This document shows, piece after piece, positions 26,958 to 36,750 of a stretch of 64,000 nt of DNA; the first letter of the stretch is position 1, and every line of letters starts with the position of its first letter. Under the pieces are notes generated by a model that did no database searches, was not told the origin of the DNA, and saw only the letters and a list, made by a program, of their open reading frames with translations. The stretch is from Leptolyngbyaceae cyanobacterium RU_5_1 (GTDB taxonomy: Bacteria; Cyanobacteriota; Cyanobacteriia; Leptolyngbyales; Leptolyngbyaceae). The position numbers and the translations under genes were made by a program. The stretch spans positions 49,745 through 113,744 of the forward strand of contig JAAUSG010000001.1 in NCBI GenBank assembly GCA_012034055.1. Reading direction: 5' to 3'.

Positions 26958-28349
26958 ATGACAGATCTGACACCCAACTCCAGTTTCAGTCTAACGATCC
27001 GCTTTCAGAATCCCAATCGTCCCGGTATGTTAGCCAGTGTGACTCAGGCTATTTCAACGCTAGGTGGTAGTTTGGGGCAAATTGACCTGATTGAGCAAAC
27101 CCGCCAGATTTCCACACGGGATATTACCGTTGATGCTGCCAGTACAGAACATGCTGAGACGATTGTGGACGCTGTGAAAGCCTTGCCAGAAATTAAGGTG
27201 CTGAATGTGTACGATCGCACCTTCAATCTGCATCGAGGTGGCAAGATCAGTATTCAGAGCCGCATTCCACTGCGGGGTCAGGATGATCTGGCAATGGCGT
27301 ATACACCGGGTGTGGGACGAATTTGCGCAGCGATCGCCCAAGATCCGGAGCAGGTCTACAATCTGACGGTGAAACAAAACATGGTCGCCATTGTTACCGA
27401 TGGCAGTGCTGTGTTGGGGTTAGGCAACTTGGGTCCAGAAGCAGCGCTGCCAGTAATGGAAGGCAAAGCCATGCTGTTTAAGGAGTTTGGTGGTGTCGAT
27501 GCGTTTCCCATTTGCCTCGCCACTCAGGACACGGATGAGATTGTGGAAACGGTGAAGCGGATTGCACCCGTATTTGGCGGTGTCAATCTGGAGGATATTG
27601 CGGCACCGCGTTGCTTTGAAGTTGAGGCGCGTCTGCAGCGGGAATTGAACATTCCAATTTTCCATGATGATCAGCACGGGACAGCGATTGTCAGTTTGGC
27701 CGCACTGATTAATGCGCTGAAGCTGGTGAAAAAGTCGATGGACGAGGTGCGGATTGTGATTAATGGAGCTGGTGCCGCAGGGATCGCGATCGCCCGTCTG
27801 CTGCAAAAGGATGGAGCACAGCATATCTGTATGTGTGACTCGAAGGGAATTCTTTCTGTTGACCGCGCTGATTTAACCGAGCAGAAACGGGAGTTCGCGG
27901 TTGAGCAGGGCGGCTCTCTGACAGATGCCATGAACGACGCGGATGTCTTTCTCGGTGTCAGCGCCCCTGGTGTCGTGACTCCAGAGATGGTGCGATCGAT
28001 GGCCAGCGACCCCATTGTTTTTGCCATGGCCAACCCCATCCCGGAAATTCAACCGGAGCTGGTCACCGAAGATGTGGCCGTAATGGCAACTGGACGCAGT
28101 GACTATCCCAACCAAATCAACAACGTTCTGGCGTTTCCCGGTCTCTTCCGGGGGGCGTTGGATTGCCGTGCTCAAACTCTGACCACGAGCATGTATTTGG
28201 AGGCAGCACAGGCGATCGCGTCCCTCGTTAAGCCCTCCGATTTACATCGTGAATACATTGTGCCCTCTGTGTTTGACGATCGCGTTTCGACAGCCGTCTC
28301 TGCCGCCGTTCAACGCGCCGCCCGACAGGATGGCGTTGCGCGTAATTAA
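26958..28349 (+). CDS. NAD(P)-dependent malic enzyme with N-terminal ACT domain
   Basis: A 463-residue malate dehydrogenase (oxaloacetate-decarboxylating). Residues about 8-85 are an ACT domain (IRFQNPNRPGMLASVTQAIST), then AMAYTPGVGRICAAIA, VTDGSAVLGLGNLGPEAALP, the catalytic Lys of EGKAMLFKEFGGVDAFP, metal-binding IFHDDQHGTA and the nucleotide-binding INGAGAAGIAIARLL. It converts malate to pyruvate and CO2, giving reducing power. The ACT domain suggests control by an amino acid. Its stop codon TAA is the first three bases of a 73-bp repeat copy. Confidence 0.92.
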   Translation: MTDLTPNSSFSLTIRFQNPNRPGMLASVTQAISTLGGSLGQIDLIEQTRQISTRDITVDAASTEHAETIVDAVKALPEIKVLNVYDRTFNLHRGGKISIQSRIPLRGQDDLAMAYTPGVGRICAAIAQDPEQVYNLTVKQNMVAIVTDGSAVLGLGNLGPEAALPVMEGKAMLFKEFGGVDAFPICLATQDTDEIVETVKRIAPVFGGVNLEDIAAPRCFEVEARLQRELNIPIFHDDQHGTAIVSLAALINALKLVKKSMDEVRIVINGAGAAGIAIARLLQKDGAQHICMCDSKGILSVDRADLTEQKREFAVEQGGSLTDAMNDADVFLGVSAPGVVTPEMVRSMASDPIVFAMANPIPEIQPELVTEDVAVMATGRSDYPNQINNVLAFPGLFRGALDCRAQTLTTSMYLEAAQAIASLVKPSDLHREYIVPSVFDDRVSTAVSAAVQRAARQDGVARN

Positions 28350-28408
28350 ACCACGTCCAGCTCAGAATCTGTAGCTTTTCTTGAGGGAAAGCTACAGGTC
28401 TAGACGTG
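28347..28408. mobile_element. 73-bp element, copy 2 (truncated, 62 bp)
   Basis: Starts TAAACCACGTCCAGCTCAG and stops within the terminal repeat at TCTAGACGTG, then runs into GAGCGATCGCC, so the right TA end is lost. The left TAA is the malic enzyme stop codon. Confidence 0.7.
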
Positions 28409-28480
28409 AGCGATCGCCATTTCGGTGGTTGGGAAAGCGATTTACCATAGGGACAACAAAATGCTTTCGGTAAATCAACC

Positions 28481-28753
28481 ATGCAAATCACGATTGACGT
28501 TCCTGATAACGTTGCCCAACGGTTGAGTGCAGAATGGGGAGACGTATCGCATCGATTGCTGGAAATTTTAGTGGCTGAAGCCTATCGCTCTGGAATAATT
28601 ACGGCTCCGGAGGTGTGCCAAATCCTTCAGCTTCCATCGCGTTTGGAAACCCATACCTTCTTGAAACGCATGAAAGTTTACCTCAACCATGAAGGGTCTG
28701 AACAACTAGTCAATGACATTCAGACTCTCCTTCAAGAACTCAAAACTCACTGA
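28481..28753 (+). CDS. UPF0175 family protein (antitoxin-like)
   Basis: A 90-residue protein: MQITIDVPDNVAQRLSAEWG, LLEILVAEAYRSGIITAPEVCQIL and LPSRLETHTFLKRMKVYL. This matches UPF0175, small helix-turn-helix proteins often paired with a DUF3368 (PIN-like) toxin. No toxin frame follows, so it is an orphan, either a fossil of a toxin-antitoxin pair or a gene with another role. The LNHEGSEQLVNDIQTLLQELK tail is longer than usual. Confidence 0.7.
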   Translation: MQITIDVPDNVAQRLSAEWGDVSHRLLEILVAEAYRSGIITAPEVCQILQLPSRLETHTFLKRMKVYLNHEGSEQLVNDIQTLLQELKTH

Positions 28754-28872
28754 TTTTCAAAACGGGTGAGTTACTCTCAACAATCACTCAGGATTTGGGT
28801 GTGAGCAAACAGCATATTAGCGATGAAAAATGAAGAATGAACGTTAGATGTAGTTTTTAACCTTTCATCTCC

Positions 28873-29877
28873 ATGCTCAAGCCAAATCATCGAGTGGCAA
28901 TTTTTTTACACGAAGGAATTCGCGGAGACCGGGGAAAAACAGGGCTGTCCCTGTTGCGATTTAGTGAGGCAGAGATTGTTGCCGTCATCGATCGCCAAAC
29001 TGCTGGAGAGTCTCTCGTTGATCTAACCGGGATTCCCCGACCGGCTCCAATTGTGGCATCGGTTGAGGATGCGCTGCCTCACCAACCAGATGTGTTGGCG
29101 ATCGGGATGGCCCCAACAGGGGGACTACTGCCCGATGCATGGCGGCCGGAAATGGTGCAAGCGGTTGCGGCCGGACTGTCGATCGCCAATGGACTGCATA
29201 CCAGTCTTGCGGACGATCCAGCGATCAAGCCGCTGCTCAAGTCTGGACAGTGGATTTGGGATATGCGCCAGGAACCAGCGGGATTAGCGGTTGGAACGGG
29301 CAAGGCGCGCACTCTGCCCTGTCTACGAGTGTTAACGGTGGGCACGGATATGGCGATCGGCAAAATGTCCACCAGCCTGGCACTGCATCGAGCATCTCGC
29401 GATCGTGGACTGCGGTCTAAGTTTCTGGCATCGGGTCAGGCAGGGCTAATGATTGCCGGAGACGGGATTGCCTTGGACGCGATTCGAGTTGATTTTGCGT
29501 CGGGAGCCGTCGAGCAGATGGTGATGCAGTTTGGCAATGACTACGACATTCTCCACATCGAAGGACAGGGTTCGCTCGTCAATCCGTCTTCCACCGCGAC
29601 GTTGCCGCTGCTCCGGGGCAGCCAACCGACTCATCTCATCCTGGTGCACCGGGCTGGACAAACGCACCTGAGCCGAATTCCCGATATCCAAATTCCGCCG
29701 CTGCGAGACATTGTGCAGCTTTATCAGGCAGTCGCACAAGGTGCAGGCGCGTTTGCACCCACTCCCGTTGCCGCGATCGCCCTCAACACCCATCGTCTAG
29801 ATGAACGCAGTGCGCAACAGCGATCGCGCAGGTTGAACAGGAAACTGGACTTCCCTGTACTGATCCGATTCGATTAG
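28873..29877 (+). CDS. DUF1611 domain protein (DgcN-like)
   Basis: A 334-residue protein with an N-terminal Rossmann-like half (VAIFLHEGIRGDRGKTGLSLL, IVAVIDRQTAGESL) and a P-loop-like C-terminal half (VGTDMAIGKMSTSLALHRA, ASGQAGLMIAGDGIALDAI, YDILHIEGQGSLVNP), the composition of DUF1611. Some members (DgcN) acetylate D-amino acids and are paired with a dipeptide epimerase DgcA; no epimerase gene is adjacent here. Cytosolic. The function is inferred from the family only. Confidence 0.8.
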   Translation: MLKPNHRVAIFLHEGIRGDRGKTGLSLLRFSEAEIVAVIDRQTAGESLVDLTGIPRPAPIVASVEDALPHQPDVLAIGMAPTGGLLPDAWRPEMVQAVAAGLSIANGLHTSLADDPAIKPLLKSGQWIWDMRQEPAGLAVGTGKARTLPCLRVLTVGTDMAIGKMSTSLALHRASRDRGLRSKFLASGQAGLMIAGDGIALDAIRVDFASGAVEQMVMQFGNDYDILHIEGQGSLVNPSSTATLPLLRGSQPTHLILVHRAGQTHLSRIPDIQIPPLRDIVQLYQAVAQGAGAFAPTPVAAIALNTHRLDERSAQQRSRRLNRKLDFPVLIRFD

Positions 29878-29950
29878 GAGCAGGGAAATTGCTGGATGCT
29901 ATCGTGTAGTGAAGTGCGAAGTGCGTTTCTTGAATGCCCGATGGGGCTAT

Positions 29951-29976
29951 AGTGCGAAGTGCGAGGTGCGAAAAGT
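29951..29976. repeat. Heptameric tandem repeat (GTGCGAA type)
   Basis: GTGCGAA, GTGCGAG, GTGCGAA in series. It ends at the probable start of the DUF433 gene and supplies the GAGG that precedes its GTG start codon. Confidence 0.5.
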
Positions 29977-30208
29977 GAAAGAACTGATTGTGTCTAATCC
30001 CAACATCATGATGGGTAAGCCTGTGATTCGAGGGACTCGGATTACCGTTGAGTTGATTTTAGAAAAGCTATCGGCTGGTGAAACACCAGAGCAAATTCTC
30101 ACTGCCCATCCCCGACTTACTCGTGAGGCAATCCAGGCAGCACTGGCTTTTGCGGCACAGGCTTTACGGGCAGATGTGATTTACCCAATTTCTGATGTTG
30201 CCTCATGA
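29975..30208 (+). CDS. DUF433 antitoxin (VapB45-like)
   Basis: A 77-residue protein: VKELIVSNPNIMMGKPVIRG, TRITVELILEKLSAGETPEQIL, HPRLTREAIQAALAFAAQAL. This is the DUF433 helix-turn-helix family, usually the antitoxin partner of DUF5615 proteins. I place the start at GTG 29975, with GAGG 8 bases upstream, rather than the upstream GTG at 29909, since the family starts close to 'ITSNPxI'. Its TGA overlaps the next ATG (ATGA), the coupled arrangement typical of toxin-antitoxin operons. Confidence 0.8.
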   Translation: MKELIVSNPNIMMGKPVIRGTRITVELILEKLSAGETPEQILTAHPRLTREAIQAALAFAAQALRADVIYPISDVAS

Positions 30209-30564
30209 AGTTTCTGGCGGACGAGAACCTTGATGCTCAAATCGTCGAACGCTTGCGCTAAGAGGGCTATCAGGTTTTGTATGTTGCCGAGATGGAACCA
30301 GGAATCTCAGATGATGTTGTACTGAACCTGGCAAATCAAGAATCAGCACTGCTGTTAACCAACGACAAAGATTTTGGTGAGTTGGTATTTCGACTTAAGC
30401 GAATCACATCAGGCATTGTATTGCTCCGGCTAGCAGGACTTGATTCCGTCGAGAAGGCAGATGTTGTTGCTCAAGTTGTTCGTCAACATGCCGAAGAACT
30501 GCCAGTCGCTTTTACTGTCATCACCCCAAAAACCGTTCGGATTCGGATGCTGGAAATTTCCTAA
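30205..30564 (+). pseudogene. DUF5615 PIN-like toxin with nonsense codon
   Basis: From the coupled ATG the frame reads MKFLADENLDAQIVERLR, a TAA at 30259-30261, then EGYQVLYVAEMEPGISDDVVL, ALLLTNDKDFGELVFRL, TSGIVLLRLAG. DExL, TNDKDFG and the flanking strands are the acidic PIN-like core of DUF5615. The TAA replaces a codon where Gln is usual (CAA). Unless translation restarts internally, the toxin loses its first acidic residues and is dead, leaving the antitoxin an orphan. Confidence 0.75.
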
Positions 30565-30697
30565 AAGAGCCTGAACCTTTTTGGGACAAAGGCAGTTATC
30601 TGGTAATCTCAATTCTGAGCCTAGAATTTCAACCCCTAAGCTTGAAGTGTCTCAACGATATTTGGACTCTTGGCTTTGACCCCACAACCCCTCTTGC

Positions 30698-31669
30698 ATG
30701 AACACACCACAGTCTACGGTGAGCCTGATTCGCGCCACGTCTTACGATCGCACCCTGCTTCGCCAATCCCTGGAAACTCTGCTAGAACCGCTGGGTGGAA
30801 TGTCAGCCTATGTGAAACCGGGCGATCGCGTGCTGCTCAAGCCTAACCTGCTGACTGGAGCACGTCCGACTAAGGAATGTGTGACTCGCCCAGAAGTGGT
30901 GTATTGCGTTGCGCAAATGGTCAAGGCAGCAGGCGGAAGTCCGTTTTTGGGTGATGGTCCGGCATTTGGGAGCGCGGCGGGTGTCGCACGGGCAAACGGA
31001 TATTTACCGCTGATCCAGGAGTTGGACTTGCCGATCGTCGAGTTTCACGGCAAGCGCTATCAAACCGTCAGCGATGAATTCAACCATTTGCTGCTCTCTA
31101 AGGAAGCGATGGACGCTGATGTGATCATTAATCTGCCAAAAGTTAAGTCTCATGTTCAGCTCACCATTACGTTGGGCGTGAAGAACTTGTTTGGCTGCGT
31201 TCCAGGCAAGATGAAGGCGTGGTGGCACATGGAAGCGGGCAAGAGCCGCGATCGCTTCGGTGCCATGCTGGTCGAAACCGCTCGTGCTGTTGATCCAGAC
31301 CTCACTATCCTGGATGGCATCATTGGACATGAAGGAAACGGACCCAGTGGCGGCGAACCTCGCAATCTTGGCATTCTAGGAGCCTCTCCCAATGTTTTTG
31401 CCCTGGATCGCGCTCTGGTTGAAATCCTGCAGGTTGACCCAGCCACCGTTCCCACGGTGGCCGCCTCTCAACGGGTAGGCCTTTGCCCAGATCTAAACAC
31501 GATTGATTTTCCCAGTTTGCGCCCCGAAGACCTGCAGATTTCAGACTGGCGACTTCCCGATCAGCTGGTACCGATTGATTTTGGACTTCCCCGGGTTTTG
31601 AAATCTACCTTCAAACACCTTTACATTCGACTCATTAAGGAACCGATCGCGGTATACGGTCAACGGTAG
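30698..31669 (+). CDS. DUF362 domain protein
   Basis: A 323-residue protein with VKPGDRVLLKPNLLTGARP, VTRPEVVYCVAQMVKAAGG, GDGPAFGSAAGVARANGY, INLPKVKSHVQLTITLGVKNLFGCVPG and ILDGIIGHEGNGPSGGEPR, all DUF362 hallmarks. The usual C-terminal ferredoxin domain is absent; the tail instead reads FDFGLPRVLKSTFKHLYIRLI, so this is the cluster-free form common in cyanobacteria. Catalytic role unknown; cytosolic. It stands alone. Confidence 0.82.
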   Translation: MNTPQSTVSLIRATSYDRTLLRQSLETLLEPLGGMSAYVKPGDRVLLKPNLLTGARPTKECVTRPEVVYCVAQMVKAAGGSPFLGDGPAFGSAAGVARANGYLPLIQELDLPIVEFHGKRYQTVSDEFNHLLLSKEAMDADVIINLPKVKSHVQLTITLGVKNLFGCVPGKMKAWWHMEAGKSRDRFGAMLVETARAVDPDLTILDGIIGHEGNGPSGGEPRNLGILGASPNVFALDRALVEILQVDPATVPTVAASQRVGLCPDLNTIDFPSLRPEDLQISDWRLPDQLVPIDFGLPRVLKSTFKHLYIRLIKEPIAVYGQR

Positions 31670-32020
31670 CGCTCCGAATGACTGAAGAATTCAGAACTCA
31701 GAAGCCAGAACTCAGAAGGAGTTGACGTTCTGGCTCTTGTCCTCAGCTCTAAACTCGGATCAAGCCGACAACTTATCAAAATAGCGTTGTTTACGAATAT
31801 TAGACTTTGATCGGGCTGTTCATAAGATACTTAAGGGTTTGGTAACTGTTTGGTAACTCTTATGTAATCTTGTATGATCCCCGGATCAGCCGTGATGGAT
31901 TCAGTATGTTGGAACGTAGAAGGAGTATGTGTGATGCTCCTATCTTGGCAAGCAGAAAAATGTATTTTTTTCCCTGCCTGCTTAGTCCTGGCCCACTGAT
32001 GTCCGTTTGGATGCTATTGC
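31670..32020. other. Intergenic region, nothing recognised
   Basis: It holds an imperfect inverted repeat (AACTCAGAAGCCAGAACTCAG ... GTTCTGGCTCTTGTCC, about 31690-31745) after the DUF362 gene, which may act as a terminator without a T-run. No gene is supported in the remainder, which is A/T-rich and likely carries the promoter for the small gene at 32021. Confidence 0.4.
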
Positions 32021-32242
32021 ATGTCTCCACTAATGCTTCGTCAAATTTGGTCTTTAGTCGAAACGACCCAGACGCAAGTGCTGTTGAGTCTGGATGACGA
32101 TCGCTTAGTGCAATGGTTGTTGCGACAACTGAAAGCTCAGCGATCGCTCGATTCCCACGAAACCCACCTCTTCAGCGCATATATCCAATCTCGCCTGCCG
32201 CTGATTCGTGACTTAGCTCAAAGCCGTCGAGCAATCGTATAA
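32021..32242 (+). CDS. Small conserved hypothetical protein
   Basis: A 73-residue protein: MSPLMLRQIWSLVETTQ, LLSLDDDRLVQWLLRQLKAQ, IQSRLPLIRDLAQSRR. It is helical, amphipathic, without cysteines or membrane segments. I recall near-identical short proteins in other cyanobacteria, but no function. It converges on hisA with only 3 bases between the stop codons. Confidence 0.55.
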   Translation: MSPLMLRQIWSLVETTQTQVLLSLDDDRLVQWLLRQLKAQRSLDSHETHLFSAYIQSRLPLIRDLAQSRRAIV

Positions 32243-32245
32243 TCC

Positions 32246-33019
32246 TCACGCGAACGCTGATGAACCAAAGTCTGGTGGAACATCCTGCCAGCGCCCTGGG
32301 CCAATTGCCCGCAATGCCTCCTTCAGCGACACTTCACCTGTATACAGGGCGCGTCCAACGATCGCTCCCGTCACCCCCAATGGTTCCAGCGCCAGCAAAC
32401 TCAGCAAATCTGTTAACGAGCTGACGCCACCGGACGCAATCACCGGAATTTCAACTGCACCTGCCAATTCTCTAAGCGATTCTAAATTGGGTCCCTGCAA
32501 CGTACCATCTCGGTAGATGTCGGTGTAAATAATTGCGGTCGCACCAGACTTTGCCATCTGCTGCGCTAACTTGGTCGCCTGCACCTCAGACGTTTCCAGC
32601 CAACCCCGCGTCGCCACCTGTCCATTCCGGGCATCAATTCCAACCACGATTTGCTCTGGAAACTCCTGGCAAAGCTGACTTACCAATTCAGGCTGCTCGA
32701 CCGCTACCGTACCCAGGATCACACGCTGCACACCGAGATTGAGCAGGCTGGCGACACTTGAGCGATCGCGTAAACCGCCCCCCACCTGTACCGGCACATC
32801 CACCGCCCGTACAATCGCCTCTATTGCTGGCAAATTCACCGGATGCCCTGCCTTAGCTCCATCCAAATCAACCAGATGCAGGCGAGTGGCTCCCTCTGCT
32901 TGCCAGCGACGGGCAACCGCGACCGGATTTTCGTCGAACGTCTGCGATCGCTCATAATCCCCCTGATAGAGCCGAACACACTTCCCACCCAATACATCGA
33001 TCGCTGGAATAACCTCCAT
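32246..33019 (-). CDS. hisA: HisA, ProFAR isomerase
   Basis: A 257-residue (beta/alpha)8 isomerase of histidine biosynthesis, converting ProFAR to [25 protein letters not shown] carries catalytic Asp8, [13 protein letters not shown] binds phosphate, [16 protein letters not shown] carries the second catalytic Asp, and [14 protein letters not shown] the second phosphate site. ATG 33019 is the start (AAGGAAGG 3-7 bases upstream); the longer frame adds an unrelated 22-residue leader. No other his genes lie nearby, as is usual in cyanobacteria. Confidence 0.96.
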   Translation of the reverse strand: MEVIPAIDVLGGKCVRLYQGDYERSQTFDENPVAVARRWQAEGATRLHLVDLDGAKAGHPVNLPAIEAIVRAVDVPVQVGGGLRDRSSVASLLNLGVQRVILGTVAVEQPELVSQLCQEFPEQIVVGIDARNGQVATRGWLETSEVQATKLAQQMAKSGATAIIYTDIYRDGTLQGPNLESLRELAGAVEIPVIASGGVSSLTDLLSLLALEPLGVTGAIVGRALYTGEVSLKEALRAIGPGRWQDVPPDFGSSAFA

Positions 33020-33226
33020 ATCACCTTCCTTATTCGTCGTTGAGTCAACTACTGCACAGTAGCTAATCAACCACACAAAGATCAAATCTTCTCACCTCCC
33101 TCCTTTTGCCTCACCCCTTTCCCATCCTGTGCTAATTTTTGTTTGAAAACGTGAGGATATCCAACGCAACCCACTATGGTTAACAAAGATTTTCGCTAAG
33201 TAGGTAGCCAACTTTAATGCAAGATG

Positions 33227-33303
33227 TAGGGTGTGTTAGGCAAAGCCATAACGCACCGTAGATCAGGTCTTGATGCGTTACGCTATCGCTAACGCATCCT
33301 ACA
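33227..33303. repeat. Imperfect 77-bp palindrome
   Basis: Ends GTAGGGTGTGTTAGGC and TAACGCATCCTAC pair, with CGCACC/GATGCG pairing inside. It resembles a hairpin repeat commonly seen between cyanobacterial genes. Confidence 0.5.
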
Positions 33304-33372
33304 AAAAATCTGGTTGTTCTACTGGGTACAGCAATCTGATTGAGTTGTGAAAGGTCGTATAGGTGCGCTGGC

Positions 33373-35537
33373 ATGGATATTTGGATTGAAAATTTGTTCA
33401 ACGATCATCGCAAGCGATCGATTCCAGGATTTTTGATCAGAAGCACTGCGCCGATCAACGTAGAAGATGAATTGAGCACCATGGTTGATCGCGATCGACC
33501 AACCATTCAAACCATCATTGATTGTTTGTATCAAAACAGCAAAACTGGCAACGATTTAGGGCTAGTGATTGCCATGCATGGCTATAACACAGGTTTTCAG
33601 GAAGGTGGAAGAGATGGAGTTTTAGAAGGCTGGTATCAGCCCCTTTGCACCTATGTCAATGATGATCCATCCATTCATAAACAGTTGGACAGTTTGGTTT
33701 TTCTCGGATATCGCTGGCCGTCAGAAAGCTTGAAGCGAAAAGGTCTGAGCACGGAAGCACTCAAAGCACTTCCACTGCTACTGGGAATTCTTTTATATGG
33801 TGGGTTAATAATTTCCATCGCTTGCTTGGTTTTATCCATTATTACTCACTCATTTATCACTGTTCTCTTTGCTGTTTTAGGCATAGTTCCCTTCTCAATT
33901 ATTCTCAGTTTATTTCTATTAAGAGTTTCCCTTTACTTTAGAGACAGCTATCGAGCCACTCAGTTTGGTGTTCCAGATCTGGTGGAGTTGATTCGTCAGC
34001 TTGATCACGGACTGGTGCAGCGAAAAGTGCGGGATGCGTTAACCGATGAGGTGCTGTATGCAAAAATCTCCAGTAAAATTCAGGACATTCAAGATCTTGA
34101 AAAAGAAACACTGATTCAAATTATTCAAACAATCAGCTACAAACTCAGCAAAAAGCCAGACTTAGAAATTGACCCCGATGATGCAAAATTTCAGCAGTTC
34201 ATCAAAACGCTCCGGTATGACATTCCACTTCAACTAAGTGATGAAGTGCTGATCAAAATCGTTGAGCGTTTGGTGCTCGTTGAAAGCATGGAAAATGATG
34301 CAGCGATGCGATTTTGGCGGCAGCATTCGATTAAATTATCATTTATCGGCCATAGCATGGGTGCGCAGGTGACCACTCAAGTTATTCGCATTCTGTCCGA
34401 TATTTTCGATCCGCGATCGGTCGGCGCGATCGGTAATAACACGAGTGAAAAAATCCTTCTTCACGGGTGGGCCGAGTTTTTCGGTTAGGGCGCTTAATCC
34501 TGGTTGCACCCGATATTCCGGTGTTAACCATCACCTCTGGTAGATCCAACTTCCTGCGTTCGGCACTGCGACGATTTGAAGAAGCTTATCTGTTTAGTAA
34601 TGAAGGTGATTTAGCATTACGAATTGCATCAACAGCAGCCAACTACTTCTCCTTTCCAGCAAAGACTCGAACTCAGGGATACCGGTTGGGAAATGTAACG
34701 GTTTGCCCTAAAAATGCACAAACCCTTAAATCTAAACAACGTCCTCAAGCCTACGGAATTTTAAATCTGGATGAGCTATCAAATCCAAACTGTCATCTGC
34801 TTGAGTATTTGGAAATTAGTGTTTTAAACAAGGATAGAAGCCAAAAGTTAGATCCAGCCAACCAGCAAACAGAAGGGGAAGAAACTGTCGCTAGCAATCA
34901 GGAAGATCAAGAGTCGATCGCCGACTTATTCACCTATTTTGACTGCACAGAGTATCGCGATCGCGCCGATTATAACGCTGACTGCCAGTTCATTGATGCT
35001 AATGTATTGATTTTGAATGGGCAGCGATCGCCGCTCAAATTGTTGGATTACATTCGACTGTTAGTTGGCTTTGCAACCTTTTCACCCAGAAAGTTCCCGA
35101 AAGGTGGACGAGATGTGCATGGTGGTTACTTTTTAGGAAAATTCTGCAAGTTCCTGATGTACCGATTGGCGTTTTTAGGACTCCAGAAATTTTTGGATTC
35201 GCTAATTACCACTTCTCCTGAAGAATTAGGTATTTCAACACCGCTTCCAGACGATTTGCAAGCAGACCTGGCCAAAATCCTGGAGCTTAAGGAGACAATT
35301 GATCCTGCGTTAGCGTCGCTTTCCGAAGGAATCGCGCCCAAAGATGCTGTCGTGTTAGAGGAAGAACAACTCGCTCAGTTAAGGCAACAGCGACTCGTTG
35401 CACTGGACTACCTCTCCTGGATTTGTGCGCAGAAACAGATTCAGGCAGTCTTCTCACCCGAACGGTATCAAGTTGATGTGTTGAAAGGCGATCGCGAAGA
35501 AGTCAGAGAACAGATGTTAATGAGAAATATGAAGTAA
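33373..35537 (+). CDS. Large alpha/beta hydrolase with membrane segments (frameshifted in this sequence)
   Basis: Two overlapping frames (to 34488 and from about 34467) form one protein of about 721 residues if one base is restored, most likely in A6 at 34448-34453. The nucleophile elbow FIGHSMGAQVTTQV is followed in the second frame by RLGRLILVAPDIPVLTI, the order seen in DUF900-type alpha/beta hydrolases. LVIAMHGYNTGF near residue 65 would be the oxyanion strand. Two hydrophobic helices lie at about residues 150-205. The C-terminal half ends in a helical region. ATG 33373 is preferred over the upstream TTG. Substrate unknown. Confidence 0.65.
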
Positions 35538-35614
35538 ATCCAGCTACCAACTTACAGCGGAACCGCAACGTCAGGAAGGAATTTTGAATTCAGGAGCCAG
35601 TCGTCAGGAGAGAT

Positions 35615-35640
35615 TCTGCCTCCTGCCTCCTGCCTCCTGC
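35615..35640. repeat. Heptameric tandem repeat (CCTCCTG type)
   Basis: Three consecutive CCTCCTG units after the hydrolase gene. Confidence 0.5.
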
Positions 35641-35684
35641 CCTACCCAACTCTACCAGCTTAAACGGGTAGCCCCTTGGGAGAC

Positions 35685-36575
35685 CTACAGAACATTGGAA
35701 ATCACGTCTACCACGACATAACGAACCTGGTCGAGCAGCACTACATTGGAGCCAACAACAACTAGATCGTATTGGGTTGGCAAGTTGAGGTAAGTGTTGA
35801 CCTGTTTGGGCAACCGCACGAATTTCTTAGCAATACCGGGAGGCAGCCCCTTACCGCGCAGCAGTTGTTTTTGAATTCCAGGCGGCAGCGATCGGGCTTG
35901 ATTGAAAATTTGAGTCCGCAGCGAATCACTGACCAAATAATTGCAATCACAATTTCCCCGCAGCAGATCAACCAGCACCGTGCGCTGGTTGGTTGTAAAG
36001 TTTGTAAAGTTAACAAACTGAGTTTGTCGGACAGTCCGAATCGGGCCGTTATAGGCAACCACAACTCTGGGGCTGTACTTGTAGACCGTAACGACACTTT
36101 CGATCATCCGGGTCGTAAAACCTGGTCGGCCGCCCAAGAAGGTGAATGTCCAGGAATCCCCATTGTCAACGTAGGGGCATTGGCTCGCCGGTCCATGCAT
36201 CGAGTTCTCTGCACGATAGACTCGGAGTCCGCCATTGGCTGATTCGGCAGCTTGACGGGCAAGATTTTTAGCTCGGTTCAAGTCAACCCGAATTTCCCGA
36301 GAATCATAGCGGCCACGCCCTTTCTTGTCGTCATCATCGTCATCCCTATCCGCCATCAACCAGCCTTGCTGAGTCATCTGACCGAACGAATCACCCGTTG
36401 ATTGGGGATGAGCTGCGCTGGTCAACGATTCATGCAGGTTTGTGGACTGAGACGTGAACGATGAGGCGCTGGCAAGGGTCGGCATTGCAGTAATGATGGC
36501 AAGACTGGTGGCTGCCAGGGCGCTCTTGGTTAGGCTTGCAAACACAGGTGAGTGTGACAACAGGTTTTCCTCCAT
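35685..36575 (-). CDS. Secreted protein with RcnB-like tail
   Basis: A 296-residue protein with a signal peptide ([20 protein letters not shown]). A polar linker with [16 protein letters not shown] precedes a domain with Cys pairs (SQCPYVD; GNCDCNY). The tail [33 protein letters not shown] and VVDVISNVL resembles RcnB-type periplasmic proteins. The start is uncertain: ATG 36575 has no Shine-Dalgarno, whereas GGAGG inside its first codons sits 8 bases before a TTG that would give [18 protein letters not shown]. Function unknown. Confidence 0.65.
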   Translation of the reverse strand: MEENLLSHSPVFASLTKSALAATSLAIITAMPTLASASSFTSQSTNLHESLTSAAHPQSTGDSFGQMTQQGWLMADRDDDDDDKKGRGRYDSREIRVDLNRAKNLARQAAESANGGLRVYRAENSMHGPASQCPYVDNGDSWTFTFLGGRPGFTTRMIESVVTVYKYSPRVVVAYNGPIRTVRQTQFVNFTNFTTNQRTVLVDLLRGNCDCNYLVSDSLRTQIFNQARSLPPGIQKQLLRGKGLPPGIAKKFVRLPKQVNTYLNLPTQYDLVVVGSNVVLLDQVRYVVVDVISNVL

Positions 36576-36750
36576 GAAGTATTTGTAACAACTTTCAGAT
36601 CACGACTGAAAGCTAAGACAGAGGAAACCTGTCTCGCCCATAATGTTCCTCCTACGCAGAGGGTTCTTCGTTTCTTTACACTCAAGGGAGAGTCAAACAC
36701 GATACGTGGTTCATACAACGAACTTTTGCATGTTATTGAATCCACGTTCC

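Noticed and set aside
28750..28872. A short frame encoding ITQDLGVSKQHISDEK, like a helix-turn-helix
   Set aside because: Only about 20 codons, no start or ribosome site; might be chance or a scrap.
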